Shown piece after piece: positions 1-8,422 of a DNA stretch of 64,000 bases. This DNA is from Leucobacter celer subsp. astrifaciens. Its GTDB lineage: Bacteria > Actinomycetota > Actinomycetes > Actinomycetales > Microbacteriaceae. The DNA lies in the NCBI RefSeq assembly GCF_001273835.1, contig NZ_JHEI01000151.1, forward strand, positions 1 to 64,000, read 5' to 3'. The position numbers and the translations under genes are program-made. Position 1 is the first letter of the stretch. Each line of letters opens with the position of its first letter. The notes beneath the pieces were generated by a model. That model did not search any database, was not told the origin of the DNA, and saw nothing but the letters and a program-made list of their open reading frames with translations.

Positions 1-14
1 ACTGACGCGCGAAG
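1..14. repeat. Truncated right arm of dispersed palindromic element (family A)
   Basis: The first bases read ACTGACGCGCGAA, which is the right arm of the palindromic element seen complete at 35402-35503, 43342-43396 and 56186-56240. The rest lies outside the window. Like the other copies it sits just past the 3' end of a gene (the permease ending at 44). Confidence 0.6.
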
Positions 15-43
15 GGAGCCGCACGCTTCGGACGCGATAGGGG

Positions 44-853
44 CTACTTCAGATCGCCCGCGGCGGAGGCCTTCTGCGAGAAGTAGACCGGGATCAGTGA
101 CAGCAGGATCATCACCGTCGCGACCACGTTCACCTGGTTGACCTCGTTCGGGCGCGCCATCTGGTTCATGATCCACAGCGGCAGCGTCTCGACGCCGGGC
201 GGGGCCGTGAAGATCGTGACCACGATCTCGTCGAAGGAGAGCGCGAAGGCGAGCAGGCCGCCGGCGATTAACGCGCTGCGGAACTGCGGGAAGGTGACCA
301 GGCGGAAGGTCTGGCCGATCCCCGCGCCGAGATCCATCGACGCCTCCTCGAGGTTCGGGTTCATGCGGCGCAGGCGGGCGATGACGTTGTTGAACACCAT
401 GACGACGCAGAAGGTGGCGTGCGCGATGATCATGCCCCAGTAGCCCACGTGGATGCCCATGGGCTTGAGCACCTGGTGGAAGGTGTTCGACAGCGCGACA
501 CCGGTGACGATGCCGGGCAGGGTGATGGGCAGCACGATGAGCAGGTTGACGGTGTGCTGGCCGAAGAACCTGAAGCGCTGCAGGGCGAAGGCGGCCAGCG
601 TACCGAGCACGAGCGCGAACGCCGTGGCGATCGAGGCCACGATCACCGAGTTGAGCAGGGCGGCGTGCACGGCGGGGTTGACGAGCGCCTTGCCCCACCA
701 CTCGAGCGAGAAGCCGGGGACGGGCCAGCCGGCGACGCGACCCGAGTTGAAGGAGTTCATGACGATCACGAACAGCGGGATGTACATGAAGCCCAGCACG
801 ACGAGCGTGACTATGGTCAGCGCGATCTTGGTGCCGCGATTCAGGCGAAGCAT
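44..853 (-). CDS. ABC transporter permease, polyamine type (PotC-like)
   Basis: This 269-aa inner-membrane permease belongs to the binding-protein-dependent transport family of the spermidine/putrescine type. It has an N-terminal membrane segment at about residues 10-32 and further hydrophobic segments through the protein. The conserved cytoplasmic EAA-type loop is visible around residues 165-195 (LEEASMDLGAG followed by the TFRLVTFPQ region), the contact site for the ATPase. It is the last gene of a minus-strand operon ATPase-lipoprotein-permease-permease, 48 nt after the first permease. The start ATG is the only good one, preceded by AGGAGAA. Polyamine specificity is inferred from family and operon composition; related systems carry opines, phosphonates or amino acids. 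Confidence 0.88.
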   Translation of the reverse strand: MLRLNRGTKIALTIVTLVVLGFMYIPLFVIVMNSFNSGRVAGWPVPGFSLEWWGKALVNPAVHAALLNSVIVASIATAFALVLGTLAAFALQRFRFFGQHTVNLLIVLPITLPGIVTGVALSNTFHQVLKPMGIHVGYWGMIIAHATFCVVMVFNNVIARLRRMNPNLEEASMDLGAGIGQTFRLVTFPQFRSALIAGGLLAFALSFDEIVVTIFTAPPGVETLPLWIMNQMARPNEVNQVNVVATVMILLSLIPVYFSQKASAAGDLK

Positions 854-901
854 GGCGGTTCTCCTATGATCCTTGGGTCTGGTGCCGCGCAGGGGCGGGG
901 T

Positions 902-1786
902 CTACAGGTTGTTCAGTGCGCCGGTGCGGCGCACCGCGGCGAGGTAGATGACCACCAGCACGATCGGCACGACCGAGAAGGCGGCGGCGAGCGGCGGGTT
1001 GAGGTTGATGTTCTGGGCGATGATGCTGCCGATCATCTGCGTCGACCCGCCCACGTACGTGGCGGCGATGAAGTCGCCGAGGCTGAGCGAGAAGGTGAAC
1101 ACCGAGCCGGCGATGAGCGAGGGCAGCAGCAGCGGCGCGACGACCGTGCGGATGGTGCGGAAGCCGCTGGCGCCGAGGTCCGAGGACGCGTCGAAGAGAT
1201 TGGTGGGGATCTGCGACACGGCGGCGTATACCGGAATCGCCATATAGGGGAACCAGAGATAGACGAGCGTGAGGATCACGGCCACGATCCCGAATCCCGG
1301 CCCCTCGACGCCGACGGGCGAGAGCGACCAGTTGAAGAAGCCGTTCTCGGTCCAGACCAGTCGCATCGCGATGATCTTCACGAGGTAGCCCGCCCACAGC
1401 GGGAGGGTGACGAGCACCGCCAGCAGCGCGCGCAGCCGGGGGCCGGCGATCTTCACCATGAAGACCGCGAGCGGTACGGAGAAGATCGCGCAGATCGCGG
1501 TCACCGCGAGTGCGATCCCGAGCGTGCGCATCGCGGTCGCGAAGTACGCGGGAACGCTGAAGAGCTGCTGGAAGTTCTCGAGCGTGAAGCCGGGCTTGAC
1601 GCGCGAGGTGAAGGGATCCGTCGTCCAGAACGCCGTGATGAGCAGCAGCGCCAGCGACAGGATGTAGACGCCGACGAGCCAGGTCATGGGCAGCGCCAGC
1701 AGCGATGCCAGGCGCCCTCTCGGGTGCCGGTAGAGCGCGGTGGAGATCGGCTTGGGGCGGCGTTCGAGAACGGTCTTGGTGCTCAC
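902..1786 (-). CDS. ABC transporter permease, polyamine type (PotB-like)
   Basis: This 294-aa permease is the partner of the downstream PotC-like protein and would form the heterodimeric channel of a polyamine-type importer. I chose the GTG at 1786 (VSTKTVLERR) because GAGGAC lies about 6 nt upstream. The longer reading frame to 1942 begins with low-complexity Arg/His-rich sequence and runs over a hairpin. A membrane segment follows at about residues 25-47, and the EAA loop is visible as NLFDASSDLGASGFRTI around residues 195-210. The gene lies 178 nt downstream of the binding-protein gene, an unusually long gap for this operon that holds a strong hairpin. Confidence 0.87.
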   Translation of the reverse strand: MSTKTVLERRPKPISTALYRHPRGRLASLLALPMTWLVGVYILSLALLLITAFWTTDPFTSRVKPGFTLENFQQLFSVPAYFATAMRTLGIALAVTAICAIFSVPLAVFMVKIAGPRLRALLAVLVTLPLWAGYLVKIIAMRLVWTENGFFNWSLSPVGVEGPGFGIVAVILTLVYLWFPYMAIPVYAAVSQIPTNLFDASSDLGASGFRTIRTVVAPLLLPSLIAGSVFTFSLSLGDFIAATYVGGSTQMIGSIIAQNINLNPPLAAAFSVVPIVLVVIYLAAVRRTGALNNL

Positions 1787-1860
1787 GGTGGGTCCTCGCT
1801 GACGGGTGATGCTGGTGCGGTGGGGTGGTGGGGGTGCGGTGCGTCTCGGGTCGTTCCGGG

Positions 1861-1903
1861 CGGAGTCGCAGGATCCATGCGGGTGGTGGATCCTGCGACT
1901 CCG
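1861..1903. repeat. Perfect 16-bp inverted repeat inside the ABC operon
   Basis: CGGAGTCGCAGGATCC (1861-1876) is perfectly complementary to 1888-1903, with an 11-nt loop. It lies in the 178-nt gap between the substrate-binding-protein gene and the first permease gene, both transcribed leftward. A structure here could stop part of the transcription or protect the upstream mRNA, raising binding protein over permease. The flanking GC-rich sequence (CGCTTCGCGCTCCGCG) resembles other intergenic repeats of the window. Confidence 0.75.
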
Positions 1904-1964
1904 CGCTTCGCGCTCCGCGCAGGATGACGTCTGAGAACTCAACCGGCGGAGGCGCTGAAGGGGA

Positions 1965-3143
1965 TCAGCCCTTCACTGTGGCCCAGGCGTTGGTCCAGTC
2001 CTGGTAGTTGGTGCACTGGACATCGGTGCGGCCGTCGAGGCACTGGTCGATCGGGGTGGTCCAGAACCACACCTTCTCGAAGTACTCCTCGTTGGTGGCG
2101 TTGTAGTAGTCGCAGTGCTCTTTGGCCTCATCGCTGGTCTCGCAGAACGCGCCGTTCGCGGGGGCCATGCCGAAGTTCATGGCGATCTGGCCGTTCACCT
2201 CGGGCGAGCTGGTGTAGTCCATCCAGGCGTAGGCGCAGTTGGGGTGCTGCGAATCGGCCGCAAGCATCCAGGCGTCCGACCAGCCGGTCGAGCCCTCCTC
2301 GGGCAGCACGCTCTTGAACTTCTCGTCGCCGGTCGCCTTGCGCAGCACCTCCCACGAGGTGCCGACGGTCGAGTTGCCGCCGGTGAAGGAGGTGATGTTG
2401 GTGGCCGGGTTCCAGTACTCGGAGACCATGCCGTTCTGCTGCTTCAGCAGGTCGGTGGCCGCGGCGAGCTGGTCCTCGTCGAGCGCGTAGGGGTTCTGGA
2501 TGCCGAGGTCGGGCTGCGTGGCCATGAGGTAGATGGCGGCGTCGGCGATGTAGATGGGGCTGTCGTACGCGGCGATCTTGCCGGCGTAGGGGCTGTCGCT
2601 CTCCCAGACGACGCTCCAGCTGTTCGGCTCGTCCGTCACCTCGTCGCTGTTGTACTGGAGGATGTTGGCGCCGCGACCGATGGGGATGCCGTAGACGTTG
2701 CCGTTGAGGGTGTCGTACAGCTGGCCCTTCATGCCCTCGACGATGTCGTCGCTGAAGTTCGGGATCAGCTCGGTGTTGAGCGGCTGCACGTTGCCGTCGA
2801 CGATGAGGCGCAGGCTGGCGTCGCCCGAGGCGGAGACGAGATCGTATTCCCCGGTGCGCATGAGCTGCACGGCCTCGTCGCTCGTCGCGAAGATCTTGCG
2901 GTTCACGGTGCAGCCGGTGTCGGCGGTGAACTGGTCGGTCCAGGCCGGCTCGACGAAGCCCGACCAGGCGAGGATGTTCAGCTCGCTCTCGGTGTCCCCG
3001 AGCGCGTCGATCTGCGGCACGTCGGGCACGTCGATCTGGATCTCGCCCGGTGCGGCGTCGCCGCCACTGCTGCTGGCGCATCCGGAGAGCGCGAGGCCGA
3101 CCGCGGCTGCGAGGGCCGCCGGTACGAGCAGTTTCTTGTTCAT
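1965..3143 (-). CDS. Polyamine-type ABC transporter substrate-binding lipoprotein (PotD-like)
   Basis: This 392-aa protein would capture the substrate outside the membrane. It opens with a short positive stretch (MNKK), a hydrophobic signal segment and the lipobox LSGC at about residues 19-22, followed by a Ser/Gly linker, so it should be a lipid-anchored protein. The mature part has the periplasmic-binding fold typical of spermidine/putrescine-binding proteins, with the hinge-region motif ELNILAWSGFVEP near residues 54-66. A clear AAAGGAG ribosome site precedes the ATG. It is the second gene of the operon, 53 nt after the ATPase. It has many Asp, Glu and Trp/Tyr residues, in keeping with a cationic ligand, but the ligand is not shown by sequence. 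Confidence 0.9.
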   Translation of the reverse strand: MNKKLLVPAALAAAVGLALSGCASSSGGDAAPGEIQIDVPDVPQIDALGDTESELNILAWSGFVEPAWTDQFTADTGCTVNRKIFATSDEAVQLMRTGEYDLVSASGDASLRLIVDGNVQPLNTELIPNFSDDIVEGMKGQLYDTLNGNVYGIPIGRGANILQYNSDEVTDEPNSWSVVWESDSPYAGKIAAYDSPIYIADAAIYLMATQPDLGIQNPYALDEDQLAAATDLLKQQNGMVSEYWNPATNITSFTGGNSTVGTSWEVLRKATGDEKFKSVLPEEGSTGWSDAWMLAADSQHPNCAYAWMDYTSSPEVNGQIAMNFGMAPANGAFCETSDEAKEHCDYYNATNEEYFEKVWFWTTPIDQCLDGRTDVQCTNYQDWTNAWATVKG

Positions 3144-3196
3144 CGTTACTCCTTTGTAGTGCGGGACTGCGGATTCGAATCGGTGGGATGGAGAGG

Positions 3197-4288
3197 TCAG
3201 CGCGCCTCGGCCGGAACGGCCACGACGTGGTCCCGGGCGAAGCGCAGGCTCACGGCGTCGCCGCGGCGGATGCTGGGTTCGGTGCGAGGGGTCTGGCTGT
3301 TCTGCTTCTCCGAGATGAAGCGCACGCCGACCTCGGTCTCGACGAGGTAGCGGGTGTGGGCTCCCGCGTACACGGTCTCGAGCACCCGCCCGGAGAGGGA
3401 GACGGTGCCGTCCGCGGGCGGCGTGTCCGGGCCGGTGAGGTGCACGCGTTCGGGGCGGACGCTGTGGGGAGCGGCATCGCCGAGCAGAGAGCGCGCGGTC
3501 TCGCCCGAGATGAGGTTGGTGATTCCGAGGAACTTCGCCACGAACTCCGTCCTCGGGAACTCGTAGACCTCGCGCGGGCTGCCGACCTGCTCGATCTTGC
3601 CGTCGTTGAACACGGCCACGCGGTCGGAGAGCGTGAGCGCCTCCTCCTGATCGTGCGTCACGAACACGAAGGTGATGCCCACCTCGCGCTGGATCTGCTT
3701 GAGCTCGAACTGCATCTGCTCGCGCAACTGCTTATCGAGCGCGCCGAGCGGCTCGTCGAGCAGCAGCACCTTGGGGCGCAGGATCAGCGCTCGCGCGAGC
3801 GCGATGCGCTGCCGCTGGCCGCCGGAGAGCTGCGAGGGCCGGCGCTCGGCGACGTGGCCCAGCTGCACCTGCTCGAGCGCCTCTGAGACGAGCCGCGCGC
3901 GCTCCGTCTTGCTGATGCCGCGCACCTTGAGCCCGTAGGCGACGTTCTCGGCGATGCTCAGGTGGGGGAACAGCGCGTAGTCCTGGAAGACGGTGTTGAC
4001 CTGGCGGTCGAACGGGGCCGAGCGGGTGACGTCCTCGCCGTGCAGCAGGATCCGGCCGGCGGTGGGCTCTTCGAATCCGGCGATCATGCGGAGCACGGTG
4101 GTCTTGCCGGATCCCGACGGGCCGAGCATGGAGAAGAACTCGCCGGCCCGGATGTCGATGGCGAGATCCTTCACCGCGACGAGGTCGCCGAACTGCTTGT
4201 GGACGCCCTGCAGCGAGACGGCGATATCGCCCTCGGTGCCGCTGTTCGCGGCGTGCTCGCCGGCTGGGGCGGATGTGGTGTGAGGCAT
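3197..4288 (-). CDS. Polyamine-type ABC transporter ATP-binding protein (PotA-like)
   Basis: This 363-aa ATPase energises the importer. Walker A is GPSGSGKTT (about residues 56-64), the Q-loop lies in NTVFQDYALFPH, the signature is LSGGQRQRIALARA, Walker B is VLLLDEPLGALD and the H-loop is VFVTHDQEEA. The C-terminal ~110 residues form the TOBE-type regulatory domain usual for PotA/MalK proteins. I start at the ATG at 4288, which has GAGGAG 10 nt upstream; the frame extends to a TTG at 4306 without a ribosome site. It is the first gene of the four-gene operon and is divergent from the FadR-type regulator, with 176 nt between the starts that presumably hold both promoters. Confidence 0.92.
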   Translation of the reverse strand: MPHTTSAPAGEHAANSGTEGDIAVSLQGVHKQFGDLVAVKDLAIDIRAGEFFSMLGPSGSGKTTVLRMIAGFEEPTAGRILLHGEDVTRSAPFDRQVNTVFQDYALFPHLSIAENVAYGLKVRGISKTERARLVSEALEQVQLGHVAERRPSQLSGGQRQRIALARALILRPKVLLLDEPLGALDKQLREQMQFELKQIQREVGITFVFVTHDQEEALTLSDRVAVFNDGKIEQVGSPREVYEFPRTEFVAKFLGITNLISGETARSLLGDAAPHSVRPERVHLTGPDTPPADGTVSLSGRVLETVYAGAHTRYLVETEVGVRFISEKQNSQTPRTEPSIRRGDAVSLRFARDHVVAVPAEAR

Positions 4289-4464
4289 GGTGTCGAGGCT
4301 CCTCAACGTCGTTGTCGGACCAGTGCTTGAACACTAACATATGTTTTTATAGGTTTAAACGACGGGCGCGATTCCATCGTGTTACGTTTCGGTCACGGCG
4401 GGTTCCAGGGATTCCTCACGCGGGCCGTGGCAGACTCGACGCACACCACAGATCGGAGGAGCGG

Positions 4465-5307
4465 GTGAGCACTACCGCGGGACAGGCGCCTCCGAGTCGT
4501 CTGCGCACTGCGGCCTTCGCCCCGATCGGCGAGGAGGGGCGCACCGAGCAGGTGGAGTCCCGGCTCGTCCAGGCCATCTCGGTGGGGGCGTTCATCGAGG
4601 GCGAGCGGCTGCCGAGCGAGACGGAGCTCTCCGGCCTGCTCGGCGTCGCGGTGGTGACGGTGCGCGAGGCGCTCGGCACGCTGCGCCATCGGGGGCTCAT
4701 CGAGACGCGCCGCGGCCGCAACGGCGGCAGCTTCGTGCGGACGAGCCGCGGTGCGGTGGAGGAGGTCAACGCGCGCGCGCTCGTGGCGATGCCGCGCGTG
4801 GCGCTCGCCGACCTCGGGGTGCACTACGAGGTGATCGCGAGCGCGTGCGCGGAGTACGCCTGCATGCGCGCCACCCCGGAGGAGCTGGCGGTGGTGCATC
4901 GACTGCTCGGGGAGGCCCGCGAGCTGGCCCCCGATGTCTGGCGCCGCCGCGTCACCGAGGTGCAGCTCGAGCTGGCCTCGCTCAGCCAGTCGGTGCGCCT
5001 CACCACCGAGCACGTGAACGTGCAGACCGAGTTCACGCCGCTGCTCGCGCTGCAGGACCACGACGACCGGGCGCGCATGGCCACCCACGACGCGCTCGTC
5101 GCGCAGACCGTCGCCACCCAGGCCGGCGACGTCGCCGCCGCGCGCTCCTCGGTGCGCGAGAGCATCCGCGCCTCGGTGCGCTGGCTGGTGGCCTTCCGCC
5201 GTGAACTGCTCGCCGATCCTCGTGACGAGGCGTTTCGTGACACACTGGAGTCACGCCGGGCGGGCGGTGGATCTCGCACCGGCCTCGATGAGGAGGGAAA
5301 CGGGTGA
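4465..5307 (+). CDS. GntR-family (FadR subfamily) transcriptional regulator
   Basis: This 280-aa regulator has an N-terminal winged helix-turn-helix (about residues 25-90), with the hallmark LPSETELSGLLGV followed by VTVREALGTLRHRGLIE. The remaining part is mostly helical and fits an FCD effector-binding domain. I start at the GTG at 4465 because GGAGGAGCG lies just upstream; the longer frame runs through the promoter region. It is divergent from the polyamine-type ABC operon and its stop overlaps the start of the following cache-domain gene (GTGA), so the two are co-translated. It most likely controls the ABC operon and itself in response to the imported amine or a breakdown product; this is inferred from position. 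Confidence 0.88.
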   Translation: MSTTAGQAPPSRLRTAAFAPIGEEGRTEQVESRLVQAISVGAFIEGERLPSETELSGLLGVAVVTVREALGTLRHRGLIETRRGRNGGSFVRTSRGAVEEVNARALVAMPRVALADLGVHYEVIASACAEYACMRATPEELAVVHRLLGEARELAPDVWRRRVTEVQLELASLSQSVRLTTEHVNVQTEFTPLLALQDHDDRARMATHDALVAQTVATQAGDVAAARSSVRESIRASVRWLVAFRRELLADPRDEAFRDTLESRRAGGGSRTGLDEEGNG

Positions 5308-6011
5308 GCACGCAAGCGGTTCACGAGCTCGACGCGGCGATGGATCTGGTCGACGAGTTCTTCGACGGCGTGTTCGCGCCGCTCGAGGCCTGGCTGCCCG
5401 AGCTCACCGAGCGGCTGGTGCGCCAGCTGCGGGACGGCAGGCTGACCGGCGCGCAACTCGCCGCACTCGTGGAGCCCGATGCCCATCGCATCCTCGACGC
5501 GGTCGACCGGCCGCTCTACGGTGCGGGGTACTGCGCCAGCGAGCTCGTGGTCTCCGAGGGCAACCCGCTGGCCTGGTGGCAGGGACCCGAGCGCAGTCTG
5601 CTCGCCTCCTCCACCTTCGGGCCGGGCCAGGCCGCCATCGATCTCGTGCGCCTCGAGTGGTATCGGGTGCCGCAGGGGACCGGCGAGCGTCACGTCGCAG
5701 GCCCGTTCGTCGACTACCTCTGCTCGAACGAGATCACCATCACCTCGTCGATCCCGGTGCTGCACGAGGGGCGCTTCCTCGGCGTGATCTGCGCCGACGT
5801 GCTCGTCGCGTCGCTCGAGAACGCCCTGCTGCCGCGCCTGTCGAGCGGGGCCGACGTGACCCTCGTCAACGCCGGCGGGCGCGTGGTCGTCTCGAGCGAT
5901 CCCGGCTACGAGACCGGAGATCGCCTCGGCGGGACGGATCCGCAACTCGGGGCAGCGACCCGCTCGGTGAGTTCGCGGCGGTACCCCTTCTCGCTCATCG
6001 CACCCGCCTAG
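5304..6011 (+). CDS. Cache-domain (PDC-like) protein co-transcribed with the FadR regulator
   Basis: This 235-aa protein shows no signal peptide and no membrane segment. The stretch from about residue 85 to 225 resembles a PDC/cache sensor domain: an aromatic-rich ligand region (WWQGPERSLL, LEWYRVPQGTGERHVAGPFVDY), then ITSSIPVLHEGRFLGVICADV and NAGGRVVVSSDPGY, which are typical cache strands. Cache domains are usually extracytoplasmic parts of chemoreceptors or kinases, so a free cytoplasmic copy is unusual. It overlaps the regulator gene by 4 nt. It may bind the same amine ligand and act as a helper or buffer for the regulator. That role is speculative. Confidence 0.7.
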   Translation: MSTQAVHELDAAMDLVDEFFDGVFAPLEAWLPELTERLVRQLRDGRLTGAQLAALVEPDAHRILDAVDRPLYGAGYCASELVVSEGNPLAWWQGPERSLLASSTFGPGQAAIDLVRLEWYRVPQGTGERHVAGPFVDYLCSNEITITSSIPVLHEGRFLGVICADVLVASLENALLPRLSSGADVTLVNAGGRVVVSSDPGYETGDRLGGTDPQLGAATRSVSSRRYPFSLIAPA

Positions 6012-6031
6012 GGAGCCGCTCGCTCAACCCG

Positions 6032-6056
6032 GGCTCCGCTCGATCGGCGCGGAGCC
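6032..6056. terminator. Bidirectional hairpin between convergent genes
   Basis: GGCTCCGC (6032-6039) pairs with GCGGAGCC (6049-6056) around a 9-nt loop. It lies between the stop of the cache-domain gene and the stop of manC on the other strand. There is no T-run, as is usual in high-GC actinobacteria. Confidence 0.5.
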
Positions 6057-6070
6057 GTCGAACGCGGGAG

Positions 6071-7201
6071 TCAGAGCAGGTGGCCACCGCCGGTCACCTT
6101 CATCCGGTTCACGAGATTCTTGACGTCCTGGGCGCGGCTCTTCGAGGTGACGAGCAGCACGTCGGCGGTGTCTACGACCACCACGTCCTCGACGCCCACG
6201 AGCGCCACGAGCCGGTCGCTCTCGGAGACCACGATGCCGCTCGAGGCGTCCGAGAGCACCTGAGCCCCGTCGCCGAGCACTGCGAGGTCGCTGCCGCGGC
6301 CGCGGGTCAGCAGGTTGGCCACGGATGCGAAATCGCCCACGTCGTCCCAGTCGAAGTGCGCCGCGACGCACACCATCTTGCCCGCTGCCGCGGCGGGCTC
6401 GGCCACCGTGTAGTCGATCGCGATCTTCGGCAGCGCCGGCCACAGCCGCTCGCGCACCTCGGCACCGCGCTCCGTGTTCCAGGTGGCGGCGATCTCGCGC
6501 AGCGAGCGCACGAGCTCGGGCTCAGCGAGCGCCATCTGCTCGAGCAGCACGGTCGCGCGGGCGATGAACATGCCCGCGTTCCAGAGGTATCCGCCGTGCT
6601 CCAGGTACTCGCCGGCCTGTGCGGCATCGGGCTTCTCGACGAACTCGGTCACGTCGTAGACGTCGAACGGAGCCAGGTCGCCGCGGGCCTTGCCGCAGGA
6701 GATGTAGCCGAAGCCGGTGGCCGGGTGCGAGGGGTGGATCCCGATCGTCGCGATGTAGCCCTGGTCCGCCGCCTGCACCGCCGTGGTCACCGCGCGCTGG
6801 AAGAGCACCTCGCCGCGGATGACGTGGTCGGCGGCGAAGGACCCGAGGATCGCGTCGGGGTCCCGCAGTTCGAGCAGCGCGGCGGCGAGGCCGATGGCGG
6901 CGGAGGAGTCCTTCGGCTCGCTCTCGGTGATGAGGTTCTCGGGCAGCAGCTCGGGCAGCTGCTCGACCACGGAGTCGCGGTGGGAGACCCCGGTGACCAC
7001 CAGTACGCGCTCGGCCGGGGCGATGGGGGAGAGGCGATCCCAGGTGGCGCGCAGCAGAGAGTCGCCTGAGCCGGTGAGATCGAGCAGGAATTTCGGGGCG
7101 TTCGCCCGCGAGAGCGGCCAGAGCCGCGATCCCACGCCGCCCGCGGGGATGACGCAGGTGAAGCTCTCGAGAGCGGACGTGCTGCTGGTGGCCTCAGTCA
7201 T
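6071..7201 (-). CDS. manC: Mannose-1-phosphate guanylyltransferase
   Basis: This 376-aa nucleotidyltransferase makes GDP-mannose from GTP and mannose-1-phosphate, feeding glycolipid, glycan and cell-wall mannosylation. The N-terminal nucleotide-binding motif is clear (CVIPAGGVGSRLWPLSR, about residues 15-31), followed by the activation-loop Lys in NAPKFLLDL. The motif FVEKPD and the Asp-containing WDDVGDF segment also match the family. It lacks the C-terminal isomerase cupin of bifunctional ManC/AlgA proteins. The start at 7201 (MTEATSST) has no ribosome site but TAGTCT 7 nt upstream, so a leaderless transcript is likely. The gene is divergent from the sdh operon and convergent with the cache-domain gene. 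Confidence 0.93.
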   Translation of the reverse strand: MTEATSSTSALESFTCVIPAGGVGSRLWPLSRANAPKFLLDLTGSGDSLLRATWDRLSPIAPAERVLVVTGVSHRDSVVEQLPELLPENLITESEPKDSSAAIGLAAALLELRDPDAILGSFAADHVIRGEVLFQRAVTTAVQAADQGYIATIGIHPSHPATGFGYISCGKARGDLAPFDVYDVTEFVEKPDAAQAGEYLEHGGYLWNAGMFIARATVLLEQMALAEPELVRSLREIAATWNTERGAEVRERLWPALPKIAIDYTVAEPAAAAGKMVCVAAHFDWDDVGDFASVANLLTRGRGSDLAVLGDGAQVLSDASSGIVVSESDRLVALVGVEDVVVVDTADVLLVTSKSRAQDVKNLVNRMKVTGGGHLL

Positions 7202-7208
7202 GCCATAC

Positions 7209-7214
7209 AGACTA
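7209..7214 (-). promoter_or_regulatory. Candidate -10 element for leaderless manC
   Basis: On the minus strand TAGTCT ends 7 nt before the manC ATG and there is no Shine-Dalgarno sequence. The TANNNT plus 6-7 nt spacing recurs at several genes in this window and is the signature of leaderless transcripts in actinobacteria. Confidence 0.5.
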
Positions 7215-7492
7215 CCGTCGGTGCGCGGGCGTCGGGCCGGACGCGGATGGGGGGACCGGCCCCCGGACGACGGCTCGGAGACCTCCTCGGGAATCGCCCG
7301 CGCATCGGAATCATCTGATGATTCGGCCGCTCCGGCGGGGTTCCGATCGTGCCAAGGAGCATGCGGAATGGTGCCATAATGGAGCACGGCGGATTCTCAG
7401 CCATGCCCCGCGCCTGTCGCGCGCGAGCCCGCTGGGACCGTGTTGTCAGCCGGCGAGCAGCGCTCGCCGAAGCAGGACCAAGGAGGAAGCCC

Positions 7493-7909
7493 GTGTCAGC
7501 CCAAACGGCAGAGGTCGCACCCGCGGCGAAGCAGAAGAGCCGCCCGGGCGGTACGCTCTATCGCGGCAACGAGGGAATGTGGTCCTGGGTGCTGCACCGC
7601 ATCACGGGCGTCGCGATCTTCTTCTTCCTGCTCGTGCACGTGCTCGACACCGCGCTCATCCGGGTCAGCCCCGAGGCGTACAACGCGGTCATGCACACCT
7701 ACAAGACCCCGATCATGGGCCTGGGCGAGGCCGCTCTGGTCGCGGCGATCGTCTTCCACGCCTACAACGGCATCCGCATCATCCTCGTCGATTACTGGCG
7801 CAAGGGTGCCCAGTACCAGCGTGTGATGTTCTGGGTCGTGATCGCGGCATGGGCCATCACGATGGCCGGCTTCCTGCCGCGCCACCTGATGAACGTGTTC
7901 GGGCACTGA
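7493..7909 (+). CDS. sdhC: Succinate dehydrogenase cytochrome b556 subunit
   Basis: This 138-aa membrane anchor is one half of the haem- and quinone-binding part of complex II. Three hydrophobic segments are visible, and the family motif MWSWVLHRITG near residues 28-38 is followed by the membrane helix with LLVHVLD. I start at the GTG at 7493 because AGGAGG lies 6 nt upstream; the open frame to 7349 has no supporting signal. It is the first gene of sdhCDAB, 17 nt before sdhD, and is divergent from manC across 291 nt. That gap carries a possible -10 (CATAAT, 7375-7380) but no convincing -35. Confidence 0.93.
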   Translation: MSAQTAEVAPAAKQKSRPGGTLYRGNEGMWSWVLHRITGVAIFFFLLVHVLDTALIRVSPEAYNAVMHTYKTPIMGLGEAALVAAIVFHAYNGIRIILVDYWRKGAQYQRVMFWVVIAAWAITMAGFLPRHLMNVFGH

Positions 7910-7926
7910 GCGTAGGAGATCAAGAC

Positions 7927-8373
7927 ATGACGATGACGATTGAGACTCCGCGCTCGAAGGCCCCCGCGAAGAAGCGCACCAACTGGGAGAAGTGGGGCTG
8001 GATCTACATGCGCGTCTCGGGCGTGCTGCTCCTGGTGCTCGTGTTCGGTCACCTCGCCTCCAATCTGCTGATCGCGGAGGGCGGTGTGCACGCCATCAAC
8101 TTCGGTTTCGTCGCAGGCAAGCTCGCGAACCCGTTCTGGCAGATCTGGGACACGCTGCTGCTGTGGCTCGCGCTCATCCACGGCGCCAACGGTATGCGCA
8201 CGATCGTGAACGACTACGTGGAGCGCCCCCGCCTCGCGAAGACCTTCAAGGTGCTCCTGTTCCTGTCGGCGGCCCTCCTGATCCTGCTCGGCACCTTCGT
8301 GATCTACACGCTCGACCCGTGCCCCGCCGGCGCAGATCCCTCGCTCGTCGCCTCCTTCTGCGACGTGTCGTAG
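7927..8373 (+). CDS. sdhD: Succinate dehydrogenase hydrophobic membrane anchor subunit
   Basis: This 148-aa protein is the second membrane subunit of complex II. After a basic N-terminus (AKKRTNWEKWGW) come three membrane helices, with the conserved VFGHLASNLL segment and the ALIHGANGMRTIVNDY motif that carries the likely haem-ligand His. The ATG at 7927 has TAGGAG nearby upstream. It lies between sdhC and sdhA in the standard actinobacterial order. Confidence 0.92.
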   Translation: MTMTIETPRSKAPAKKRTNWEKWGWIYMRVSGVLLLVLVFGHLASNLLIAEGGVHAINFGFVAGKLANPFWQIWDTLLLWLALIHGANGMRTIVNDYVERPRLAKTFKVLLFLSAALLILLGTFVIYTLDPCPAGADPSLVASFCDVS

Positions 8374-8422
8374 CCGGCGATCAGCGCATCACAGATTTTT
8401 CGAATCGAAGAATAGGACTCTC

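Noticed and set aside
902..1942. Longer reading of the first permease with an extra 52 N-terminal residues
   Set aside because: The extension covers the hairpin region and is Arg/His/Pro-rich; the GTG at 1786 has a ribosome site.
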